DNA of 64,000 nt, taken from NCBI GenBank assembly GCA_964058805.1, contig CAXKVV010000081.1, forward strand, positions 248,001 to 312,000, read 5' to 3'. Source of the DNA: Schoenoplectus triqueter (lineage: Eukaryota; Streptophyta; Magnoliopsida; Poales; Cyperaceae). Position 1 is the stretch's first letter; each line of letters starts with the position of its first letter. Shown here one piece after another: positions 11,945 through 21,754 of the stretch. The notes beneath the pieces were generated by a model. It was given only the letters and a program-made list of their open reading frames with translations. It did no database searches and was not told the origin of the DNA. The translations under genes and the position numbers were made by a program.

Positions 11945-12644
11945 CGCAATATACGGAGAGAGCTATTAAAGACGATTCCATGGCGATTTTGAAAACTCTC
12001 TCGCCTCGACCAAGCTCCCCATACATACTCCAACGAACCAACCTATCCAGAGTAAGACTCAGGCCACTTCAAACACTCTGCGCTCAACCATAAATCAACT
12101 CTCAGTCTCCACTCAATACTATTATAACCTTCAAAAACAACATCATACACCATCATCCTTCAATACAACAGGAAACCATCATCCCACCTTAGCCTCGTCG
12201 TTGCACCCCACCTTAGCTATCCCTCCTAACCCATTGCACCCCACTTTAGCTATCCCTCCTCAACAACACCTACCATGCCTCGTCGACGTCTAATTCTAGG
12301 CAGCTACGGTGATTTCGGTTCCTGTCGCGCACGAAATCATTATATTCGACACGCATTACACCATACAACACAGCCAACAAAAAAAACCATACACCTGCTA
12401 CAGGACAAACTATGCACATATAAATCACCTAATCCCCGATCATAAGACCTTTATTCCCACTAAGCCGCCACCCTCCCTCCCTAACTCTACACCTAACCCT
12501 AACCAAACAATGTTATCATCTCATACCATAAGCAAGAGCTGCATGGGACCAATACCTCTCCTATTGGGTGGACCATACCACCATCACCGGCCTACAATAA
12601 ACAGAGAAAGACAAGCTCAGCACTGACCATGACCTTACGTCATG
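11945..12644 (+). mobile_element. Decayed LINE-associated sequence, 5' segment
   Basis: Less AT-rich, C-rich + strand with many stops, ending at the target site of the hAT element (12,645). Its continuation after the hAT element encodes CCHC zinc knuckles, so I place it in the same old LINE. A local repeat of TTAGCTATCCCTCCT occurs at about 12,211 and 12,247. An open frame at 12,309-12,626 has no recognisable domain. Assignment of this segment rests on position only. Confidence 0.35.
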
Positions 12645-12652
12645 ACTACAAG

Positions 12653-13642
12653 TAGGGGTGTCTAACGTGCATAACAGTCACGGAATTTATAATTTAAGTT
12701 AACTGTTTCGTTAATGAAATGATTAAGAATTTTTTTTGCGTTAACCGTTTTATGAGATATACAGAAATCATTTTTGTTGCGTTGATCGTTTCGTTTAACT
12801 AAACGATCGAAACACAATAAACGGTTAAAAATCATTGATCGTTTACCAATATCAATTAGATAACAACTAACAGTTAATAACACAATTTTGTGTTTTTTTC
12901 ATATACAAAATTACCAATTTAGCAAGCAACCATCAAATACTGGTATACAAACCAAATCATACCAGAATCAGAAAAGGAGTGTAAATCAAGGTAGCATATG
13001 TCAAATAGCACAAATTTGCCAGCAAAAGCAAAACGCTCGCATACCAGAATAGTAAAATCGTACTAAAAAAAGCAGTCTTTCACGAAATAGAATGGGAGCG
13101 AGTGCCTCACAACAAACCTGTGCAGGAGATAGAGCTCAAAGCCTTGACAAAGTAAAACCTTAATTACGCCATGAATCAGAAGCTCAAGCTCTTTGCATTA
13201 CCCATAAGAACCCTAATTTGAGGTCAAGAGTGCGAGAAGACCTAGCCTTGAGGTGTGAACACTGCAAGAAAGTGGGACACCAGAGCGATGGGTGCTGATT
13301 TCTCCATCCACAACTCCGACCGATTAGGGCAAGGCGCTAGTGTTTTGGCAGCGAGAATGATAAGCGAAAGGGGGAGCTGCTGAGCGATACACGCGAAGAA
13401 GGGAATAGATACACGAAGAAGCGAAGAAGCGATACACGCGTATGGAATGAATAACGAAACAACGACAGAAACGATCACGAAACGGATGAGTTTCGTCAAC
13501 CGTTTCGTTTCAAGAACGAAATAAACTGTGTTTGCGTTAACCGTTTCGTTAGTGAAACGAAATGAAAATGTTTAATCGTTCCGTTCCGTTTGTACTGAAA
13601 TAAAACGACGAAACAGTCAAACGATGGTTCGTTGACACCCTA
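12653..13642. mobile_element. Non-autonomous hAT element, 990 bp
   Basis: Exact 8 bp duplication ACTACAAG at 12,645-12,652 and 13,643-13,650. Terminal inverted repeats are TAGGGGTGTC (left) and GACACCCTA (right, one G fewer). Subterminal zones on both sides are dense in short motifs such as AACCGTTTCGTT, ATCGTTTCGTT and AACGGTTAA in both orientations, at 12,700-12,850 and 13,490-13,620, as expected of transposase-binding repeats. The 600 bp interior has no transposase frame; short open frames (for example - strand 13,242-13,499) show no hAT dimerisation or BED zinc-finger motif. It sits inside the older LINE, upstream of its zinc-knuckle coding segment. Confidence 0.9.
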
Positions 13643-13650
13643 ACTACAAG

Positions 13651-13893
13651 TCTTTATCCTTCAAGGAGCTCACCGAACTGCTCAAGTGGCTGCCTTTACC
13701 GTCAGATCAAGGTCACCCTACTTGGAAAAATTGATGTTTCAATTGCTTTGTCGTAGGCCACCGCCTGGGCGCTTGTAAAGACAACATGGTGTGTCTTCGC
13801 TACCTCCATTCAGGTCATCCAACCAAGGATTGCCTAGCCAAGAGACAAATCGGCACAAAACACCTAGCAACAACACTTCGACCATGGGGAAAC
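13651..13893 (+). pseudogene. LINE ORF1-like fragment with two CCHC zinc knuckles
   Basis: The + frame reads CFNCFVVGHRLGAC, a complete C-x2-C-x4-H-x4-C knuckle, followed by CLRYLHSGHPTKDC, a second knuckle whose second cysteine is now tyrosine. A stop lies directly before the first knuckle. Paired CCHC knuckles of this type are found in ORF1 (gag-like RNA-binding) proteins of plant L1-type LINEs. The frame is cut by the copia insertion at 13,894-13,898 (ATAGG) and resumes at 18,448. It is not translatable as a whole. Confidence 0.6.
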
Positions 13894-13898
13894 ATAGG
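13894..13898. repeat. Target-site duplication ATAGG (left)
   Basis: Identical to 18,448-18,452. The pair marks insertion of the copia element into the LINE. Confidence 0.95.
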
Positions 13899-14274
13899 TG
13901 TCACAAAATCTAGAATAACACACGAACACAATCACTCCCAATAAATCTCCCTTCCCACCCTTTGTTTATTGATTCAGAAGAGTTGTTTTACAGAGAAAAA
14001 GTTTTTACTATTTTCTATCTCTTACTAGTTTGCTAAACTGCCTATATGTATTTTAACATAGAGACTAATCACCAATTAAGTATAAATCAATTTACAATCA
14101 ATTACAATCTCCATATTTAGAATAAATTATAGCCAGTCAATCAATCTATAGGTCACGCCATTTAAGGAGGAGAATGGATGTCTGATACCATCGCCAGCTC
14201 TCCATGATTTTCCTGTTTATTCCCTTGCCATAAATGTGTAGATGTGCCAACGTGTCATAGTGTCATTCCTGACA
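13899..14274 (-). repeat. Copia 3' LTR, 376 bp
   Basis: On the element strand it begins TGTCAGGAATGACAC and ends TTTTGTGACA, giving TGTCA/TGACA terminal inverted repeats. It abuts the purine tract on one side and the ATAGG target duplication on the other. On the element strand, GGGAATAAACAGG is the point near which the 5' copy was joined to gag. Confidence 0.92.
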
Positions 14275-14287
14275 CCCCCCCCCCCTC
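14275..14287 (-). other. Polypurine tract of the copia element
   Basis: On the element strand GAGGGGGGGGGGG lies directly between the pol stop codon (14,289) and the 3' LTR start. This is the normal position of the plus-strand primer. Confidence 0.85.
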
Positions 14288-14288
14288 A

Positions 14289-17200
14289 CTACGACACGTA
14301 GATATCCTTCATTTTAAGCTTTTCCAGCGCTTTGTTAAACTCCCTGCTCGCTACTGCCTTGGTGAGAATATCAGCAACCTGTTCATATGACCTTACAAAC
14401 GGCAAAGAAATAATTTTAGCATCAATTTTTTCTTTAATATAATGTCGGTCTACCTCTATGTGTTTAGTTCTCTCATGTTGAACTGGATTCTGAGATATTT
14501 CTATTGAAGCTTTGTTATCACAAAACAATTTCATTTCCTCCTTTGGACCATATCCAAGTTCTTCCAACAGCTTCCTTAGCCACATTAATTCCTGTACCCC
14601 AATACGAATACCTCTGTATTCCGCTTCAGCGCTAGAAAGGGCTACTGTATTTTGCTTCTTACTCGTTCAGGTTACTAAATTTCCTCCAACGAATGTAAAG
14701 TAACATGACCTCGATTTTCTATCATCAGCATCTCCTGCCCAATCTGCATCCGTATATCCCTCAATATTTGCGTGTCCATATTTTTCAAATGTCACACCTT
14801 TACCAGGATTTCCTTTGAGGTATCTAATAATTCTTACAACTGCATCCATGTGTTCTACTTTGGGGTCATGCATGAATTGACTCACAATTCCAACAGCGTA
14901 TGATATGTCTGGTCGGGTATGTGACAAATATATCAATTTTCCTACTAACTTCTGATAACGTTCTTTATTGGTAGGAATCTGATCATGGTTATTACTAAAT
15001 TTCACATTTTGAACCATTGGTGTGTCAGCAGGCATACAATCAAGCATACCAACTTCGTCAAGAAATCAAGAATGTATTGTCGTTGAGAGAGTGTTATACC
15101 TGTTTTATTACGAGATACTTCAATTCCCAAAAAATATTTTAGGCCTCCTAAGTTTTTCATCTCAAATTCCTTATTCAATTTCTCTTCAAGTTTTTCAATC
15201 TCAACCTTGTCATTTCCAGTAATAATCATATCATCAACATAGATTATTAGAATTGCAATTTTACCTCCCGTTCTTTTGAAGAACATTGTATGATCTGAAT
15301 CCCCTTGCTGGTAGTCATAGCTTTTCATTGCCATGCAAAATCTTCCAAACCATGCTCTTGGTGATTGTTTGAGTCCATACAACGCCTTCTTGAGCTTACA
15401 TACTCTAGGTTTTGACTCACGGTTTGTATATCCGGGTGGCATGTCCATATATATATCTTCTTTTAGATCACCATGTAGAAATGCGTTCTTCACATCAAAC
15501 TGGTGCAGTGACCAGTCAAAATTTGCTGCAAGAGATAAGATAACCCTAACCGTATCTAATTTTGCTACAGGTGAGAACGTTTCCTCATAGTCTATTCCAT
15601 AGGTTTGAGTGTATCCTTTAGCTACTAATCTAGCTTTGTACCTATCAATCTCCCCTTTTTCATTGTATTTAATAGAGTATACCCATTTGCACCCCACAGT
15701 GACCTTTCCTTCTGGTAGATCTACCACTTCCCAAGTATTATTCCTTTTAAGGGCATCCATTTCAGATTCCATTGCACTAACCCATTTTTTGTCTTTCAAT
15801 GCTTCCTCTAGTTTCTCAGGTATTATGACAGAAGATAGTTGATTTGCAAAGGCTCTCAATGGTTTTACCAGATTCATAGTACTAGTGTAATTAGCAATAG
15901 GATATTTAATTTCCTTACTAGACCCATCCTCTGGTACATACCTTCTTGGTGGTTGTCCCCTTATTGTTCTAACTGGTAATTTAAATTTGGGTTGAGAAAC
16001 ACATACCTGACTATGCTCCTCTCGAGATATCAGTTCTGGTTCCTCGGGTTGGGACTGTATTACTCCACCTTCGGAATCAATCCATAATTCTAAGCCTTCA
16101 TCTGTTGTGGCGAGATTTGTAGTAAGTTCAGCGGAAGGAGCAGAATTGGGCTGCGTATGGGTTGTTCTACCCGAATCGGACTGAGCAGGGGTAGTCGGGA
16201 GACTCATGGTGGGCTGAGCTGGAGTCGGGTTAACTGAACCCAAATCGGGGAGAGTATTGGGGAGAGCCGAGATTTCAATGGGCTGAGGTTGAGAGGAAAT
16301 ATTTTGTGGGCTAAGAAAAAACAAGTTTTGGTCATTCTCTTTATTCTCCCCCTGACCCAAAACCGTATGTTGGTCAAAGTAAAACTCATTTTCAAAAAAG
16401 GTGACGTCCATTGAGGTATAAAATTTCTTGGTAGCAGGATTGAAACACTTGTATCCCTTTTGAAATGAGTTAAAACCCACAAACACACACTTCATAGCAT
16501 TTGCATCAAGTTTTGTACGGTGCAATTTTTGAATATGAACATAAACTGTACATCCAAAAATACGAGGAGGTAGATTCAAGATAGATGGTATGTTTTTGTG
16601 TTGAGATAAAACTTGCAAAGGAGTTTTGTAATTATTTGCTTTAGCAGGCATTCGGTTTATTAAATATGTGGCAAATGTAATTGCATTATCCCAAAGATAG
16701 GTTGGTACCTTACTTTCAAATAAGATGGAACGAGTTACTTCCAAGATATGTCTATTTTTCCGCTCCGCGACACCGTTTTGTTGAGGGGTACCCACACATG
16801 ATGTCTCATGTAGTATGCCTTTATCTTTAAAAAAATTCTTAAGATCTTTATTCACGTACTCAGTTCCATTGTCACTTCTAACCATTTTAATTTTTCTTTC
16901 AAACTGTGTTTCAACCATTCTGTAGAAATCTTGAAAGGTTTTTGCTACTTCATCTTTATGTTTTAGCAAGTAAAGCCATGTCATGCGAGTGTAGTCATCT
17001 ATAAAAATAACATACCACCGACTCCTACTTTTAGACACAACGGGTGAAGGCCCCCAAACATCGGTATGGATAAGGTCAAAAGGAACACAAGCTTTATTCA
17101 AACTATCATGATAAGAAACTTTATGACTCTTTGCTTCAACACAGGTCTTACAAGAAAATTCTTTATCATTTATTCCAATAAACAACTGAGGAGAAAGTTT

Positions 17201-18386
17201 TTTTAAATACCCGAATGAAGGGTGTCCTAACCGTTTATGCCATAATATTACTTTATTCCTTTTATCCGTTTCCATACTCTCAGTGAGACATGTCTTCCCA
17301 ATCTTTAGTTCGTCAAAGTAATACAGTCTGTCCCGTTTAGAACCATGGCCAATTATCTCTTTCAAGAGGAGATCCTGAAAAACACAATGAGTGGGATACA
17401 TTAATGCAACACAATTTAAATCCTGTGTAAGTTTTCCAACCGAAATCAGTTTAGTTGATAAAGATGGTACCAGTAAGGTGTTATCTAGGGATAGTGTAGG
17501 GGAAATGTTAACATCACCAGCCCCTGTTACAGGATAAATCTTTCCATTGGCGTTTATTATACCATCTTTATGTGGCCTTTTTTTATTAATCATCTCGTTT
17601 TGTTCATGTGTCATATGGTCGGTAGCACCCGAATCTATAATCCAATCTCGGAAATATTTTCTTGCATAAGGTTCATTTATTTCGTGAATAGTTTTATTGT
17701 GAAAAACGTTTCCCAGTTTTGATTCAACATTCTTCTCAGAGATGCTATTGGAGAGTTTACCTTGTGCAGTGTTATCTATACCTTTACCTGAGCCTTCCCC
17801 AGTTGCAGCAGCGAGTCCTCCAGTTGCTAATACTAAATCATCAGAGCAGCTAGGTTCAGGCACTGACATCAACTCAGTTTTGTTGCTGCCAGAGGCTGCC
17901 ACGTTAGATCTTCCCTTACTTCCTTCATTTTGTCGCTTCTTTCTGTCTTTCCACCATTCGGGGTAGCCGACTACCTCGAAACATTGCTCTTTGAGATGCC
18001 TGGTGCGACCACAGTGACTACATTTTAGTTTTGATTTATCAAAGTTATTGCCAAACCTGTTGTTACCAGCACTGGTTTCTCTCGGTTTATAACTGTGAGT
18101 GGCCATAGCAACTGAGTTCTGCACAGATTCGTTGCCATCCTTCATCATGATGTTTTGTCGGTTTGCTTCACGCCTAATGAGTGAGTAGGCTTGCTCTAGA
18201 GATGGGAATGGGGTCATGTGAACAACTTGTGCACGTATGGTGTCTAAACGATCGTCAAGCCCGTCAAGAAGGGTGTAAACACGAGTTTTTTGGATGAACA
18301 TGTTGAACTTCTCTATATCACGTGCACACTCCATAGGATTTGGGCTGCGGAAGTCGATTTCCTGCCATAGGCCGTGCAGTTCATAG
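14289..18386 (-). pseudogene. Copia gag-pol polyprotein, 5'-truncated, with one frameshift and one nonsense change
   Basis: Read on the - strand: the remaining gag part (UBN2-type, HYELHGLWQEIDF near the junction); zinc knuckle CSHCGRTRHLKEQC; protease DSGATDH; integrase with GHP and CKTC of the HHCC zinc site, then the DDE core (HTDVWGPSP, IDDYTRMTW and the glutamate of the VAERKNR region); reverse transcriptase with RYKARLVAKGYTQ, FDVKNAFLHG and YVDDMIITGND; RNase H with TDADWAGD, the SSAEAEY block and KHIEVDRHYIKEKI. One reading frame is open from 18,334 to about 15,060. A one-base loss there shifts the frame (FLTKLVC where FLDEVGMLDC is expected). A TGG to TGA change at 14,667-14,669 then stops it in RNase H (GGNLVT, stop, TSKKQN). 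The start codon region of gag is deleted. The first ATG left (18,334) is internal, so no normal polyprotein can be made. Confidence 0.95.
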
Positions 18387-18447
18387 TGTTTATTCCCTTG
18401 CCATAAATGTGTAGATGTGCCAACGTGTCATAGTGTCATTCCTGACA
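18387..18447 (-). repeat. Copia 5' LTR, only 61 bp left
   Basis: Identical to 14,214-14,274. It holds only the outermost U3, so no promoter, R or U5 remains. Confidence 0.95.
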
Positions 18448-18452
18448 ATAGG

Positions 18453-19860
18453 TGAGCACGCTATGCCTCAGGACAGACCCTAAGAGATTTGCGCTTTCCT
18501 CCACGAAACACTGCAAATTACTGAAGAAATCAGGAACATCCAGACATGCTGGTGGTGGACACTCACTCCGTCACTAGCCCGTCCCTGGAGGCAACCAACC
18601 ATGATCTCTCAAAAGCGATTAACTAGAGTATCCACTTCCATCTATCACACATGGCTGATAGACTCTACCTCCTCTCACATCTCCTGATTATCCACACGAG
18701 AACCTCTTAAAAAATAAAAACCCATACCTCAAGTACGTCTTCTACAAATGAACGCCCAGAGTCACCGCTAAGCCCCTAAAGTTAGCATACAGAGTGTGGA
18801 TGATGGTGGAACGTTTACCCCCTCAAACTTGGGCACCTCATGAGGTTACTAAGATTCGCAGCTCACTGGGCCTCATCCTTCACCATTCTCTATTTACGGC
18901 GGTGGCCTCCTTTAACTTCTTCCGAGTCATGCTCACAACGGACGACCTAAGCAGAATCACAAAATCGGTAGGACTAGTCCTTCAAGGACTCAAATATAAG
19001 CTATCAGTCACGGTTTTAGGATGGGAGAAAGATGAATTCAAGTTCACGCTCTCACTGGACTTACGATCGCTGCCTAAGGTCTATGAAGACATTGCTCAAG
19101 ACGTTTATGCTCACCTCAGTACGTCTAAATGATGAAACTCATCCTCATCAGAAAGCTCACCAGAAAGACCACGAATATGCTACCACCGCTCACAGACAAA
19201 AGCTATGCCCACGTGGACATGATCAAAGAACTCATCAAAGACACCTCCAGCGATGAGATCAAGGCGTATCTCCAAGGCTTACTCGACACAGTCCCGGTGG
19301 ACAACGATGTGTCTCATAGTTCAGGAGATGCGTCACATATAATGAATCTGGTTGCTAAGGAAAGGGGGACAGCTACCATTCAGCAAAAAGACGAGAATGA
19401 TCAAGAACCGGCCAGCTATTAGAGACAAACTAGTGCATGGATAATATTGTAAAATTCAGTAACTGATAATTTTACGACGCAGATTCTCTATAATATGTTT
19501 ATAGTAAAAATAATATTATAAATTAATTTAATTATACAAAAATTCTATTCTCAACTTTAATAATTAAAATAAAAGGTGTCGAGAATACTACAGATGAGAA
19601 TATATGAAAAAAATATGAATTCAGTTTAAAAAGAAAAGCTTGCATTGTATTTTCTTTATAATGGACATATATAAAGATTGTCTTAATATATATAAATTTA
19701 TTTAACTGTAAAAATCAAGCGGCTTTGGCATCTAAAAAGCGGCAGTGAATCATTATGGCAGCAAAACCTTCAACACCTATATAGTCCAGACTCAATCAAC
19801 AGTGCAAGAGGGACGCAGTCATCCTTCAGGGACCTCCATTCACTAATTTCGATCTACAAC
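18453..19860 (+). mobile_element. Decayed LINE sequence, middle segment
   Basis: Continuation of the LINE after the copia insertion. Readable but stop-ridden protein-like pieces occur on the + strand (ETLQITEEIRN near 18,510; an open frame at 18,794-19,132 with a hydrophobic/charged pattern; 19,129-19,422). None shows a recognisable reverse-transcriptase motif, so most of ORF2 appears to have been deleted before the zf-RVT part that follows. Positions 19,440-19,735 are sharply more AT-rich and may be a separate small insertion whose ends I could not define. Confidence 0.4.
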
Positions 19861-20545
19861 TTCTGTATCAATCACTCTTCAGGACAGCCAGTTTGGAGAC
19901 TCAATACAAGCGGCTACTTCTCCTCAAATTCGTATATGGATTGCTTATTAACCCGAGGATCACCACCAAGCTAGGTCGACTGATCTAGAACCTCAAAATC
20001 CCGAAGAAGGTCAAAGCCTTCATCTGACTACTGGAGAAGAGCAGGTTACTCAATGCCGACAATCTAATTAAAAGGAATTGACCTCATTACGATCACTATA
20101 TCTTATGCCTAACACAGAGGGTAGAAAGATCAAACCACTATTCCTACACTGCTCCTACACACACCGACTTTGGACCAATATCGTAGTCAATTATCCAATT
20201 ACACTTAACACCACGCCAATCAACCACTAATCGACCTAGATATCAATCTTACCTACAGAATCAACATTGGCCTAGGACAAAACGTGTCTTCCGATCTACT
20301 GGAACACCTGGAAGGAGCGAAACAGAAGGATTTTCGACAATAAAAGAAAATCAATAGAGGAATTACATAATGTAATACTTATAGATATAAATTTATGGGT
20401 GAGTTAGACATCACATAACGCAGCACGCATTGTAAGTGACTGCTTGTGTAAATTCTTAGCTAATCTTTGTAAATACAAATCTTTTTCTTTTTAATAAAAA
20501 AATTAGGTAGACTCAGTCCTACCACATAAAAAAATTAATTTGATT
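19861..20545 (+). pseudogene. LINE ORF2 C-terminal part (zf-RVT region) and 3' end
   Basis: The + strand reads NLKIPKKVKAFI, LLEKSRLLNADNLIKRN, ILCLTQRVERSNH, then YWNTWKERNRRIFDNKRKS. This is the zf-RVT block found after the reverse transcriptase in plant L1-type LINEs (family pattern: W-K-x-P-x-K-V-x-x-F-W, then C-x-x-C, then W-x-x-W-x-x-R-N). At least three positions where the family has tryptophan are now TAG or TGA, consistent with C-to-T decay of methylated DNA. The sequence closes with a T-rich stretch, AATAAAAAAATTAGG and CATAAAAAAATT near 20,545, a likely LINE tail. Confidence 0.75.
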
Positions 20546-21511
20546 TTAAAAAGCAATGCATATAAGAGGAAGTCATAGTTTTAAGATATCCCTCAACATT
20601 AATCATCGTGCTATAGAGTCATAAAGAGAGAAACTGAGTGGGGAATGAAAAAAGAGTAGCGATAATTTGTTACTGATTTTTTTTCTCGAAAATGAGAGGT
20701 AGGGATAGAATCAGAATTTTCATATAAGAGAGGTCGAGAAGTAAATTACGTTGGTAAAACATTACAATTGTTAAATTAGGAGACCAATATATATCAGAAA
20801 AATAAAATTATATAATAAAATTTAACTCTACATGTAATTTTCATACGATTGATAAGTCAGATACACAAAAAAAAGACTGACTAATCGGTCTAATGAGTCA
20901 TTTCTTATTTTTTTAGGAGTGTACTTTTCATGATGATTTTTGCTGTGTATTTCGGCTATGCCACATGTGATTGGAATTTGGTGCTCGTCCAGTAAATGTA
21001 AAATAGAGCCCAGCCCACCTGTCCTGGTCTCTAAAATGTCCTAATGTCAAATTAGCATACTGAGATTTCAACATCCAAATCAAGGAAATGTAAAAGAGAG
21101 CCCAGCCCACCTGTCCTAGTCTCTAAAATGTCCTAATGTCAAATTGGCGACGCATTTTGATTAATTGTAAGCGCCTCCGAAATACTTAAGTAATATATCA
21201 CTGCTAAATTTTTCAAAATTCAATTAAAATCGGATTTGATTATTTATAAGAAATGGCATCTCCCTCTGTGGTCAGTTAGTGGTCAAATACGCGTCGCAAA
21301 AGAAATTATAGAACGCTTTTTTACATACCATGCATAATTGCATATATATACAATTGTCATGCTATTTGATGTATAAATTAATGTTATATAAATACCTTTT
21401 TAATTAAGTTCACATTTAATTCCTATACACTGGTGAGAATTATTTTATTAGATTAGCCTACATAAATATACTTTATGCTTATCGTAGTCATTATCACATT
21501 AGTATTAAAAT
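20546..21511. other. No gene; contains a 62 bp near-tandem duplication
   Basis: A segment containing GCCCAGCCCACCTGTCCT and CTAAAATGTCCTAATGTC occurs at about 20,993-21,055 and again at about 21,087-21,148, with a spacer of about 30 bp and few differences. The rest is AT-rich without a coding signal. Confidence 0.7.
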
Positions 21512-21754
21512 TAGAGGTGGTAATCGGGCAGGTCGGGTCGGTTTCAGGTTCGAGTCAGACGGGTTGGGTTAGTTTGACCTTTTAGAAGAAATCGGATCGG
21601 GTCTGATCAATTTACATGTTGTGTTTTTTCAGATATTTGATAAATTTTGATTGGATTGAAAGTCATTTAATCTCAAGTCGGATCGGATCAAATTAAATCA
21701 GATCAGTTTAACTTTTTTTTTTAAATCAGATCGAATTGGATTATGCCATCTCTA
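21512..21754. mobile_element. Probable hAT-type MITE, 243 bp
   Basis: Inverted ends TAGAGGTGGTAAT (left) and ATTATGCCATCTCTA (right), with repeated GGGTCGG/GATCGGATC motifs inside. No clear 8 bp target duplication remains (ATTAAAAT versus CAAAATAA), so this is an older copy or the ends are slightly off. Confidence 0.6.

Larger units (their letters stand above)
13899..18447 (-). mobile_element. Ty1/copia retrotransposon, internally deleted at its 5' end
   Basis: Oriented on the - strand. The 3' LTR is 13,899-14,274 (376 bp, TGTCA...TGACA ends) and is preceded on the element strand by a purine tract. At the other end only the first 61 bp of the 5' LTR remain (18,387-18,447), identical to the matching part of the 3' LTR, and these join directly to the middle of gag. 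Perfect ATAGG duplications flank the whole. The rest of the 5' LTR (about 315 bp), the primer binding site, the leader and the gag start are missing. The domain order protease, integrase, reverse transcriptase, RNase H is that of Ty1/copia. Intact flanks with a missing interior point to deletion during reverse transcription or after insertion, not to truncation at insertion. Confidence 0.95.

Noticed and set aside
12486..12504. CTAACCCTAACC, a telomere-like repeat
   Set aside because: Only two units; too short to be an interstitial telomere.
14289..15047. Separate small genes on the - strand at the end of the copia element
   Set aside because: They are the continuation of the same pol frame after a one-base loss near 15,060 and a TGG to TGA change at 14,667.
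15022..17966. Open frames on the + strand and in other frames across the copia element
   Set aside because: They overlap the recognisable pol frame and have no domain of their own.
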